64,000 nt of DNA from Bacteroidales bacterium (GTDB taxonomy: Bacteria > Bacteroidota > Bacteroidia > Bacteroidales > Bacteroidaceae), in assembly GCA_015060965.1 (NCBI GenBank), contig SUXN01000009.1, forward strand, positions 1 to 64,000, given 5' to 3'. Below, one piece after another: positions 51,543-59,856 of the stretch. The stretch's first letter is position 1. Every line of letters begins with the position of its first letter. The notes below the pieces were generated by a model that worked only from the letters and a program-made list of their open reading frames with translations, had not been told where the DNA came from and searched no databases. The position numbers and the translations under genes were made by a program.

Positions 51543-52100
51543 TTATTCAAAATTATAGTTATGGAAATCATAAATATAATTAAGTTCTTTTCCATAGTCT
51601 GTAACTTCGAATTGTAATCTTTCTTTTATTTTTAATTCTATTTCTCTGAATTTTGATACTGGAATGTACATGTAATAAGATAACCTGAAAAAAGAGAAAC
51701 GTACATCATCGACTTTTCCTGTCTCCGGATTTATAAATAGTTCTACAAAACCAATTCCTTTTCTTCCAACTCTTTTTATTTTTTCTTTTTCTTCGTTAGA
51801 ATAAGACTCTTCTAAAATTGAATACAAATTCTCCGTTTGTTTATACCATTCATTTGATTCAAGATCCGGGGTGTTTTCGTCTGGAAAATCCCCTGTGAGC
51901 TTATGGATTTTTGCTATGTTAATCCATTTATTATCGCTGTTATACACTTTGATGATTCCACTTCCTAATCTCTCTGCTTGGTATGTGTATCCGTTCTCAT
52001 AAAAAACTTTGGTACCAACACTATCAGGATAAATGCTTGTCTGTGAAAAAATACAGTTTGTAATAAACAAGAATAGGGTAATTAATAAAATATTTTTCAT
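51543..52100 (-). CDS. Small exported protein, intact copy C
   Basis: The product is 185 aa from ATG 52100; a TTG two codons upstream is less likely. It has a signal peptide (MKNILLITLFLFITNCIFSQ), then YPDSVGTKVFYENGYTYQAERL, a variable middle, and a conserved end with NPETGKVDDVRFSFFRLSYYMYIPVSKFREIE. It is predicted to be periplasmic or surface-located. The ATG overlaps the stop of Cys-rich lipoprotein 2 by 4 bases, so the two are coupled and may act together. The family is unknown to me; inhibitor, chaperone or partner of the upstream protein are all possible. Confidence 0.75.
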   Translation of the reverse strand: MKNILLITLFLFITNCIFSQTSIYPDSVGTKVFYENGYTYQAERLGSGIIKVYNSDNKWINIAKIHKLTGDFPDENTPDLESNEWYKQTENLYSILEESYSNEEKEKIKRVGRKGIGFVELFINPETGKVDDVRFSFFRLSYYMYIPVSKFREIELKIKERLQFEVTDYGKELNYIYDFHNYNFE

Positions 52101-53770
52101 TGGCAATTCTTAGTTATAGTTCGTAAATTTTTAAAATTAGATAAGGCTGTACGATTTGAATCGTACTTATATTTTTCTTTAGAGTATGTTGGACTTGATT
52201 TGTATTCTTTTATAATATTTGTAACATGATTTTCAAGTTCAATTTCTGAGACATCATTATTAAGTTTGCCATATTCATCAATGAACATATAAAGATACGC
52301 GATTTCGATTCTGTATGCATATTGGGGATCTACAGGAAATGTAATATTAGCTTTTATGGCATTTTTATATACAAGTTGTGTATATTGTGCTTCAATTTCT
52401 CCATTTAGGTTTGAAGAGTTATATGCATTGCTATTCTCTTCCGTATAAAAACGGTATGCATGCATTAATTCATGTAGTAGATTATTGCTTTCATAATTTT
52501 CCCCCAAAGTAATTCCGAGAACTTTGCCTGTTGAGAATTTAATTTCGTGTTCATCATATGCTGCATTATCAATTGGACCAAACAAACAATTTTTTATATT
52601 CCTATATTTAATATACAAGGTTTGTCCTTTTAGCGAATCCGATAAAATCCTGCATAATTCTTTTCCCAAGCAAGTGCTCTGTATTTTTTTTAGTGAGTCG
52701 TCAAGTTTCTGCCATACAGAGTCTGGTAATTCGGAATTATGAAACAAATCCCGTGCTAATTTAATCTTGGCTTCATCATATTCTTTATTGTTGTCCGGTG
52801 TTTCTGAACCTTCGTGATGATTCTGTTCATACTCAACTTCGTACCATCCGCATTGACAACTCCATTTTGGGAAAAAACATTCCTTACATACACATATGCA
52901 CTCAGAAGTCATTTCTCCGCAATTTGAGCACTTTGCGCATTTGCATCCATTTTGTTCACCACAAATTCTACATGCTTTAATAACAATGCACTCACAATTT
53001 TCTGCGTTACCACCACAAATGCTACAAACAATGTAGTATTCACCCCCAACACCTCTTGTCATTATTACAGTGCTTTCTTGAAAGGATATTGACATCAAGA
53101 GGCTATGCCCATGTTCTGAATCATGGTTGTGGTTCCCCTCTTCTGTGTTTTCAATACTGTTGAAGGCGAGTGTTAGAGTACCGTTGTTCCTACCATTTGT
53201 ATAACCGAATCCTTTGATAAGCTGTCCGTTTAGTTCGGAGATGAATACCTTTCCGCAGAACTTATTGTCTCCACTAAGGTATCTGAAATTTTTCAGCATC
53301 TCTTTCGCATCGTTATCGGTATTCTCTATTTCCGGAATTATTGTGGTCACGAACATCTCCATATCCCCATTGCTTCGTTTTGCAATAAGAAGTCGTCTTT
53401 CTGATTCCGGATGGTATTTGTATTCGAACTTTCCGTCCTTGAATATCGTTGCATTGACAAGTGGTACAGATATGGAACGCAATGGTATAAGAAATAGTGT
53501 TACTTCGCTATTGTGTTCTATGGTTGCACAATCCCAGTTCGGTGTCAGTTCTACAGCTGATGCTCCGTCATTTCTAGTCTTTACTCTTGCTGACAATGTC
53601 AGGGGTTGTAAATCTTCTGCATTCTCTTCAAAGTATGTACGTGCCTCATCAAGCGAGAATGACGAAGTCCATTGCCCTTCTTTTGATGAATCATTCAACA
53701 AGTCGGTACATGATATGTAGACGACATACAGTGATAGAAGGAATAATATAAAGAATATCTTGTGTCTCAT
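52097..53770 (-). CDS. Cys-rich lipoprotein 2 with HExxH C-terminal domain
   Basis: The 557-aa protein is identical to lipoprotein 1 over residues 1-340 (signal, lipid Cys 21, four CxxC-CxC zinc-knuckle units at 249-307). From 341 on it diverges: HELMH at 433-437, then LNGEIEAQYTQLV. The C-terminal domains keep a common scaffold (HExMHA, NGEIEA, final ...LSNF.NLRTI..NC) but have many substitutions and indels. It is followed with a 4-base overlap by the intact small-protein gene. It has its own promoter (53782-53789). It is unrecognised as a named family; a metalloprotease activity is inferred from the motif only. Confidence 0.8.
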   Translation of the reverse strand: MRHKIFFILFLLSLYVVYISCTDLLNDSSKEGQWTSSFSLDEARTYFEENAEDLQPLTLSARVKTRNDGASAVELTPNWDCATIEHNSEVTLFLIPLRSISVPLVNATIFKDGKFEYKYHPESERRLLIAKRSNGDMEMFVTTIIPEIENTDNDAKEMLKNFRYLSGDNKFCGKVFISELNGQLIKGFGYTNGRNNGTLTLAFNSIENTEEGNHNHDSEHGHSLLMSISFQESTVIMTRGVGGEYYIVCSICGGNAENCECIVIKACRICGEQNGCKCAKCSNCGEMTSECICVCKECFFPKWSCQCGWYEVEYEQNHHEGSETPDNNKEYDEAKIKLARDLFHNSELPDSVWQKLDDSLKKIQSTCLGKELCRILSDSLKGQTLYIKYRNIKNCLFGPIDNAAYDEHEIKFSTGKVLGITLGENYESNNLLHELMHAYRFYTEENSNAYNSSNLNGEIEAQYTQLVYKNAIKANITFPVDPQYAYRIEIAYLYMFIDEYGKLNNDVSEIELENHVTNIIKEYKSSPTYSKEKYKYDSNRTALSNFKNLRTITKNCQ

Positions 53771-53774
53771 TTTA
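52751..53774. repeat. 1-kb direct repeat, copy 2
   Basis: It matches 48475-49498 without a visible difference. The copies lie in the same orientation 4276 bases apart, and recombination between them would delete the intervening transglutaminase-like and small-protein genes and swap C-terminal domains. Confidence 0.88.
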
Positions 53775-53781
53775 TTTTTGC

Positions 53782-53789
53782 CAAATATA
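53782..53789 (-). promoter_or_regulatory. -7 box of lipoprotein 2
   Basis: The minus strand reads TATATTTG, an exact TAnnTTTG, only 12 bases before the ATG, so the leader would be very short or absent. It differs from the lipoprotein 1 promoter. Confidence 0.5.
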
Positions 53790-53839
53790 GTGATTTTGTA
53801 TGATAAAACATAAATATTTGTAAGTTTTATAAAAATAAT

Positions 53840-55477
53840 TTATTGAGATAGACTTTCCAAAAAGATTTTCATTTCGTTGCGTATTCTGATAACCGTTGAA
53901 TTCACGATTTTTACTTTGAATTCAAGTATTTCTATAGCAGTTTCTTTAGCCTTATTTTTATCTCCTGTTTCGATATGTAATTGAAACAGATGAAAACGTG
54001 GAAGTATGCGTGATGGAACCATCTTTTTTGATTGTTCAAAAGAGATAAGTGCTTCATCATATCTTTTCTGCTTCAGGTAGCATACTCCTAATATATCAAG
54101 CATTCTTGAATTTGGATTGATTCTATTTACTTGTTCCAATATGGGAATGGCTTTCTCATATTCATTATTGTTGAAAAGACATTCTCCATAACGGTTCATG
54201 TATAATGCTGAACTGGATAATATGGGATATGAATTTTTTATGTCTTTTTCGCTTGCGATACAATTTTTATAATGTATGAATGCGATAGCTATGTTTATAA
54301 TTATCAACAGAGTTATAGCTATCTTGGCGGTTTTTCCAATATTGATGCTCAAGATTGATTTATAATCGTAATTACTTAAACATGCTATTATGGTTGTAAA
54401 TAACAAGACAAAGAATAATTCATTGAACGGGTAACTGAATAGAAGGAAGCAGCAGAATCCAGAAAGTAATGATTTGTAGTAAAATATATTGTGACTATCT
54501 GTGCTAATTGTCGAAAGGCTTTTGATAATTATGCTTGTAAAAAGTATTAAACCTATAATTCCGGTCTCACAGCCAATATGTATAAATTCATTAAAGGCAA
54601 AATAGTTGTCGTCAGCTATGACTGAGAAAACTGATTCCGGGTGTCGTGACAGCCATTCACCTTGTGCAGGCATGTACATGGCTTTGAATGATGAAACGCC
54701 ATGTCCTGAAATTGGTGAAGAACAAAAGATTCCCAAAGAAATAAGGTTGATGTATAACCGACCGATAACAGATACGGGGCGTAAAGTGTAAAGGTAAAGG
54801 CTTAATAAAAGTAAAATCGGGATAGATATGTAAATGAATTTCTTGTTCTTGTATAGTTGGAACATATACGTGAACCCTATGATAAGTGCCAGCCATGCAG
54901 TTCTCGATTGTGATAGATATAATGCGTAAAATAATAAAGTAATGCATGGCAGGATTATGAATACCGATTTCTTCTTGTTGACATACAGAAAAAATCCGGA
55001 TATTATAGACAGTGACAGATATATGCCCAATAGTGCCGTTGTGTCAAAAGTTCCTGTTGTTTTGTAGAATAGGTTGTAATGTGGCATTAAACCAAAGTAT
55101 TGCATCATTACGGTTACACCTTGTATACAACCGCCACAAAATAGTAAATAGGGCAATGAACTTTTAACCGAACCGCATCTTATATAGATATAAGCATATA
55201 ATGCAATAATAAATATTGAAACTGAAGAAAAATCGGTAGGTATACTTGAAAAGATAACCTTAAAACAGCCCCATACAAATAGGAACAAAGATAAGATGTC
55301 TATTGTGTTAATATGTATTACTTTAGTATGGAATATCTTTATTAGTAGAATTGATGGCAATACACAATATAATGTTAATTCTGTGATACTTCTTCCTGTA
55401 CTGTCAAAGCTTTTGTCTAGTATTGGCAGAACTATTATATACAGAACCGGAAATAATATAAGCATGTTCTTTAGCAT
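53840..55477 (-). CDS. O-antigen-ligase/Wzy-like membrane protein with C-terminal TPRs
   Basis: The 545-aa protein has about 11 membrane helices in residues 1-415. A Wzy_C/ligase-type periplasmic loop (SSPISGHGVSSFKAMYMPAQGEWLSRHP...DNYFAFNEFIHIGCETG) lies near 255-310. About three TPR-like helical repeats follow at 430-520 (YGECLFNNNEYEKAIPILEQVNRINP, CYLKQKRYDEALISFEQSKK). Such proteins transfer glycan chains to lipid A, pilins or proteins. It is AT-rich, begins 12 bases after the rsh stop and takes the last place in that core operon, although it belongs to the accessory block. It might glycosylate the neighbouring lipoproteins. Confidence 0.75.
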   Translation of the reverse strand: MLKNMLILFPVLYIIVLPILDKSFDSTGRSITELTLYCVLPSILLIKIFHTKVIHINTIDILSLFLFVWGCFKVIFSSIPTDFSSVSIFIIALYAYIYIRCGSVKSSLPYLLFCGGCIQGVTVMMQYFGLMPHYNLFYKTTGTFDTTALLGIYLSLSIISGFFLYVNKKKSVFIILPCITLLFYALYLSQSRTAWLALIIGFTYMFQLYKNKKFIYISIPILLLLSLYLYTLRPVSVIGRLYINLISLGIFCSSPISGHGVSSFKAMYMPAQGEWLSRHPESVFSVIADDNYFAFNEFIHIGCETGIIGLILFTSIIIKSLSTISTDSHNIFYYKSLLSGFCCFLLFSYPFNELFFVLLFTTIIACLSNYDYKSILSINIGKTAKIAITLLIIINIAIAFIHYKNCIASEKDIKNSYPILSSSALYMNRYGECLFNNNEYEKAIPILEQVNRINPNSRMLDILGVCYLKQKRYDEALISFEQSKKMVPSRILPRFHLFQLHIETGDKNKAKETAIEILEFKVKIVNSTVIRIRNEMKIFLESLSQ

Positions 55478-55489
55478 AATTCTTCGCTC

Positions 55490-57721
55490 TTACCCTATTC
55501 TTGCAATGGTCTTGATGTTCTTTATCTTCTTGAGATTCTCGCAGATGTTCTTTACCTCCTCCACATCGTGTACATTTATCCAGAACGTGCCTTCAAAAAT
55601 GCCGTCGTTACTCTCGATGTGCATCTTCTGTATGTTGGCATTCAGCTGCTGGTAGATTATTGTAGTGATTTCATGGAGCACTCCCATGTCATCTATGCCC
55701 TTGATTTGAATGGGGACTGCGAAATATAACTGTTTGTGTGTCTCCCACTTTGCGGCAAGTATCCTGTCGCCGTGGCTGCTCTTCAGGGTGTTGGCGTGCG
55801 GGCAACTGCGTTTGTGTATTACGATATGTTTATCCTCGTCATAGTATCCGAGGACATCGTCACCGGGAATGGGGTGACAGCAGTCGGCTATAATGTAGCT
55901 GCTTTTGAGATTGTCATCGGTGAGGTTGATGGCTTTCTTGCGGTCGATATTCTCGTATTTCTCGACCTCTTTCTCCTCTTTCTTCTTGTCGCGGTTGAAA
56001 GAGAACAGTGACTGGAAACTGAACTTCTTGTTACCTAAGAGCTCGTCCTTGTCTTCTGCTCCAAGAATAATCGTGCCCTTGCCGATGGCAGCCAACAGCT
56101 CGTCACGGTCTTTCAGCTTATGGCGCTTCCACAGCTTCTCGACATTGCCTGCATAGTTGCTGAGTCCCTCTTCCTCGAGGAATGCGTTCAGCTTCTCCTC
56201 ACCGTCGCGTTGCAGCAGTCTCTGCTGTCGACGCAGTGCTGCCTGTATCTTGGAACGTGCCTTGGCTGTCGTTACAAAAGAAAGCCAACTCTCCTCCACG
56301 CGTGGAGCGTTTGAGGTGAGGATTTCCACCTGGTCACCGCTCTGCAGCTGGTGGTTCATGGGCACGAGTCTGTGGTTTACCTTTGCGCCTATGCAGTGGT
56401 TGCCAAGGAATGTGTGTATGCTGTATGCGAGGTCAAGCGCAGTACAGTTCTGCGGCATTGTCTTGATCTCTCCTTTGGGAGTAAAAACGAAAATCTCTGT
56501 TGCGTAGAGGTTCAGTTTTATTGTGTCAAGAAAATCAAGGGCGTTAGGCTGCGGGTCATCGAGAATCTCCTTGATGGTGTGCAGCCAGTTGTCGAGCTGG
56601 TCTTCGTTGGATGCCTCGCCCATACTCTTGTATTTCCAATGGGCTGCAATGCCTTTCTCGGCAACCTCGTTCATCTTCTCGCTTCTTATCTGCACTTCAA
56701 TCCACTCGCCACGTTGGCTCATGAATGTGGCGTGCAGTGCCTTGTAGCCGTTGGTGCGTGGTTTGTTCACCCAATCGCGCAGGCGGTCGGGGTGGGCGTT
56801 GTAGAGCTTGGTAAGTGCAATGTATATGTTGAAGCATTCGTTGTTCTCGTCCTTGCCCTCGCGTGGATTGAAGATGATACGCACGGCAAGGATGTCGAAG
56901 ATATCCTCAAAGGCCACGTGCTTCTTCTGCATCTTGTTCCAGATGGAGTAAGGCGACTTCACGCGGCCTATGATGCGGTAGTCATATCCCATCTTGTCAA
57001 GCTGCTCGCAGATGGGGTGGGTGAACTCAGTATAGAGAATATCGCGTTGTTGCTGTGTCTTCTCGATTTTCTTTTCAATGCGGGCATACTCCTCGGGATG
57101 CTCGTATTTGAAACTGAGGTTCTCAAGTTCGGTCTTTATCTTGCTCAGTCCCAGTCTGTACGCAATGGGGGCATATATATATAAGGTCTCACCGGCAATC
57201 TTGTACTGTTTGTTCACCTGCATGAACTCCAGTGTGCGCATGTTGTGCAGGCGGTCGGCAATCTTTATCAGGATTACTCGTATGTCCTCACTCATGGTGA
57301 GCAGGAGTTTCTTGAAGTTCTCGGCCTGTTCCGATGCATGGGCACCGAACACCCCGCCCGAGATTTTTGTCAGGCCGTCTACGATGCCTGCAATTTTGTC
57401 ACCGAAAAGGTTCTTGATGTCATCGACAGTGTAGTCGGTGTCTTCGACAACGTCGTGGAGAAGTGCTGCGCAGATGGATGTGGAACCCAAGCCAATCTCT
57501 TTGCACACGATACGTGCTACTGCCAGCGGGTGCATGATGTAGGGCTCGCCGCTGTGGCGGCGTACGCCCTTATGTGCCTGACGTGCAAAGTTGAAAGCCT
57601 TTGTTATAAGCTCAACCTTCTTGCGGTGCTGCGAAGCCAAATAAATGTCGAGCAGCTCCTGGAAAGCGCTGTTTATCGCACTCTCCTCGTCGATCATCCT
57701 TTTCTCCTCGTAGTTGTCCAT
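55490..57721 (-). CDS. relA: Bifunctional (p)ppGpp synthetase/hydrolase, RSH family
   Basis: The 743-aa protein has an HD hydrolase domain with LLHDVVED (His89, Asp90), so hydrolase activity is likely. The synthetase domain (GRVKSPYSIWNKMQKK, IFDILAVRIIF) follows, then TGS (IFVFTPKGEIKTMPQ near 395), a helical/zinc-finger region (IADCCHPIPGDDVLGY) and a C-terminal ACT domain. It is the usual long RSH of Bacteroidota, controlling the stringent response. It is fifth in the parA-parB-DUF5683-mltD-rsh operon. The last 122 bases are duplicated at 46847. Confidence 0.94.
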   Translation of the reverse strand: MDNYEEKRMIDEESAINSAFQELLDIYLASQHRKKVELITKAFNFARQAHKGVRRHSGEPYIMHPLAVARIVCKEIGLGSTSICAALLHDVVEDTDYTVDDIKNLFGDKIAGIVDGLTKISGGVFGAHASEQAENFKKLLLTMSEDIRVILIKIADRLHNMRTLEFMQVNKQYKIAGETLYIYAPIAYRLGLSKIKTELENLSFKYEHPEEYARIEKKIEKTQQQRDILYTEFTHPICEQLDKMGYDYRIIGRVKSPYSIWNKMQKKHVAFEDIFDILAVRIIFNPREGKDENNECFNIYIALTKLYNAHPDRLRDWVNKPRTNGYKALHATFMSQRGEWIEVQIRSEKMNEVAEKGIAAHWKYKSMGEASNEDQLDNWLHTIKEILDDPQPNALDFLDTIKLNLYATEIFVFTPKGEIKTMPQNCTALDLAYSIHTFLGNHCIGAKVNHRLVPMNHQLQSGDQVEILTSNAPRVEESWLSFVTTAKARSKIQAALRRQQRLLQRDGEEKLNAFLEEEGLSNYAGNVEKLWKRHKLKDRDELLAAIGKGTIILGAEDKDELLGNKKFSFQSLFSFNRDKKKEEKEVEKYENIDRKKAINLTDDNLKSSYIIADCCHPIPGDDVLGYYDEDKHIVIHKRSCPHANTLKSSHGDRILAAKWETHKQLYFAVPIQIKGIDDMGVLHEITTIIYQQLNANIQKMHIESNDGIFEGTFWINVHDVEEVKNICENLKKIKNIKTIARIG

Positions 57722-57725
57722 AATG

Positions 57726-59090
57726 CTACTTGTAAATCTTCAGATATTTTCCTGCGCGTATCTTTGTGTTGCGCATATTGTTCCACCTCATTATCTGCTT
57801 GACGGTAACGCGGTATTTTATGGCTATCTTACCCAATGTCTCTCCGTTCTTTATCTTATGGCGTATGAGGTTACCTGCACCGTCATCGTTTTTCTTTGCC
57901 TCTTTGAGCATCTTCTCTACGTTCGCTTGTGGAAAATGCACCTCGGCGTTGTGCTCGTATATGCTGTCCTCATTCTCGACAAAGCGTGTAATCATCTCGT
58001 TCCTCAAACGAAGCACATATGTCTCGTTCTCTCCAGGAATGACATCCTTGATGAACTGCGGGTTAAGTGCCCTGATTTCTTCGATGTCAGCACCACATAC
58101 ATCAGCAATCTGCTTGAAGTGCAGGTTCTTGTTTATGTGTATAGTGTCTGTGGCAACCGGTATGTTGGGCTCCATGGGGCAGATTCCGTGGTCTTCGTAG
58201 AATGTCATTATGTAGTTGGCTGCGATGAAGCCAGGGAGATAGCCGCGTGTCTCCTTGGGCAACCAACGGTATATTTTCCAGAAGTCGGTCTTGCCGCCCG
58301 AACGCTTGATGGCTTTGTTCACGTTGCCGGGGCCGCAGTTGTATGCGGCAATGGCAAGTTCCCAGTTGCCGAACATACCATAGAGGTCCTTAAGGTATGT
58401 GAGAGCGGCTCTTGTTGATTTAAGGGGGTCGAAACGCTCGTCGATATAGTTGTTCGATTTAAGACCATACTGCTTGCCTGTCGTGAACATGAACTGCCAC
58501 AATCCTTTGGCGCCCATCCTTGATTTTGCCTTGGGGTTCATTGCCGACTCGATGATAGGCAGATACTTGAGCTCGTGGGGCAGGCCCATCCTGTCAATCT
58601 CTTCCTCAATCATTGGCATATAGAACTCCGAGATTCCAAGCATGTAAGATACCTGTGAGCGGTTCTTCTTTGTATAGCGGTCAATGCAGCTGCTTACCAT
58701 ACTGTTGTATGGCATCCTCACTACCGTAAGCATACTGCCGAGCCTCTTGGCATACATCGTGTCGGTCATCCTGATGTTCTCCCAACCTGTAGTGTTGCAG
58801 TCGAGCTTTCTGAGCAATGTACGTGCCTGCCAACTGCTCAACAGGCTGTCGGTGTTGGCTGTCATGCTTTCCGGTATATCAAAACTACAGGTGTCACCTT
58901 CATTTGAGACAGGCCCAACCTCAAATTTGAAGTCAGTTGCAATCTGTGTGGGGGTAACTTTCTGTGTCTGTAGGCCGGATATGTCGCTGTTTTCAGTTCC
59001 GTCGTTTCCCGAAGAGTTCTTGAGTATGCCGCACGATAAGAATGTAGCGGCAGACAGTATAAGTAATATCTTGTATGTAGTTTTGTGCAT
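57726..59090 (-). CDS. mltD: Membrane-bound lytic transglycosylase D-like lipoprotein
   Basis: The 454-aa lipoprotein (lipid Cys near 20, LSCGI) has a family-1 lytic transglycosylase domain at about 150-310. The catalytic Glu181 is in ESAMNPKAKS, followed by GAKGLWQFM and AYNCGPGNVNKAI. One clear LysM repeat closes the C-terminus (HKIKNGETLGKIAIKYRVTVKQIMRWNNM). A weaker LysM-like segment lies near 325-385. It cleaves peptidoglycan non-hydrolytically at the outer membrane. The neighbours are DUF5683 and rsh, with gaps of 1 and 4 bases. Confidence 0.92.
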   Translation of the reverse strand: MHKTTYKILLILSAATFLSCGILKNSSGNDGTENSDISGLQTQKVTPTQIATDFKFEVGPVSNEGDTCSFDIPESMTANTDSLLSSWQARTLLRKLDCNTTGWENIRMTDTMYAKRLGSMLTVVRMPYNSMVSSCIDRYTKKNRSQVSYMLGISEFYMPMIEEEIDRMGLPHELKYLPIIESAMNPKAKSRMGAKGLWQFMFTTGKQYGLKSNNYIDERFDPLKSTRAALTYLKDLYGMFGNWELAIAAYNCGPGNVNKAIKRSGGKTDFWKIYRWLPKETRGYLPGFIAANYIMTFYEDHGICPMEPNIPVATDTIHINKNLHFKQIADVCGADIEEIRALNPQFIKDVIPGENETYVLRLRNEMITRFVENEDSIYEHNAEVHFPQANVEKMLKEAKKNDDGAGNLIRHKIKNGETLGKIAIKYRVTVKQIMRWNNMRNTKIRAGKYLKIYK

Positions 59091-59091
59091 T

Positions 59092-59853
59092 TTAGAATGA
59101 AATGTTGAAATTAAGTCCGTAATAGTCCTGTTGCATGAACTCGCCGTTTCCTCTTATCCTCTGTGGCTCAATGGTGAGGTTTATGTCCTCGGCAATGTCG
59201 AAACTCGACAGTTGGGCATCTACATAAGCGTCAATTACCGATACCGCATATACTCCTATGAATGCAAAGATGCTGAGGTCGCGCCAGCGGCGGTAGCGGT
59301 CCTTTCTTTTCTTGAACACCTTTGTCAGGTATTCCTTGTTTGCCTCATAATCATATCCCGGACGGAAAAAATCCTTGTAGGAGTCGGTATTGGGGTCGCT
59401 GTCCATGATGTCGAGGTAGGCCTGACGGTAGTCCTTGTACATCTGTCCGTTCCAGTTGTAGGCGTAAAGACATCCGACAAAACCGCCGTATACAATCGGT
59501 AATTTCCAGTATTTCCGGTTGTATATCTGTCCTCCTCCGGGGATGATAAGGGCAAGCCAGGTCGCCTTTTCGGGGTCAGGCCTCCATATTCTGCTCTCTT
59601 TGGCAACCGGTCCTTCGGCTCTTTTCAGTGCCACGCGGCTACTGTCGGGAGAGAGGGTGCGCTCTTGGAACTGCATGTTGCGGTATACGCTGTCAAGGGC
59701 TGCCGAGTCGGGTAGTGCGAATGTTGCTGTGGCCTCTCCATTTACGGAGGATATCGCATTGCCGGCCTCAACCTGTGCAGCAGATGGTACAGCAAAGGCG
59801 ATAATCAGCAGCACGGCTGCAAAGAACCTGTATGTCAAACCTGTATGTATCAC
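59092..59853 (-). CDS. DUF5683 membrane protein
   Basis: The 253-aa product starts at GTG 59853. An export signal ends AVPSAAQ near 27. The DUF5683 part (about 95-253) begins KATWLALIIPGGGQIYNRKYWKLP and has two membrane segments (VYGGFVGCLYAYNW; LSIFAFIGVYAVSVIDAYVDAQL). It occupies its usual place between parB and mltD in Bacteroidota. The function is unknown; an envelope role is likely. Confidence 0.8.
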   Translation of the reverse strand: MIHTGLTYRFFAAVLLIIAFAVPSAAQVEAGNAISSVNGEATATFALPDSAALDSVYRNMQFQERTLSPDSSRVALKRAEGPVAKESRIWRPDPEKATWLALIIPGGGQIYNRKYWKLPIVYGGFVGCLYAYNWNGQMYKDYRQAYLDIMDSDPNTDSYKDFFRPGYDYEANKEYLTKVFKKRKDRYRRWRDLSIFAFIGVYAVSVIDAYVDAQLSSFDIAEDINLTIEPQRIRGNGEFMQQDYYGLNFNISF

Positions 59854-59856
59854 TTT

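Noticed and set aside
47851-52100. Firm toxin-immunity assignment for the lipoprotein/small-protein pairs
   Set aside because: The layout fits, but no toxin domain with known activity or immunity family was recognised; kept as a hypothesis only.
46847-55611. A complete integrative element with integrase
   Set aside because: No recombinase, transposase or mobilisation gene was found; only the duplicated gene end and base composition support insertion.
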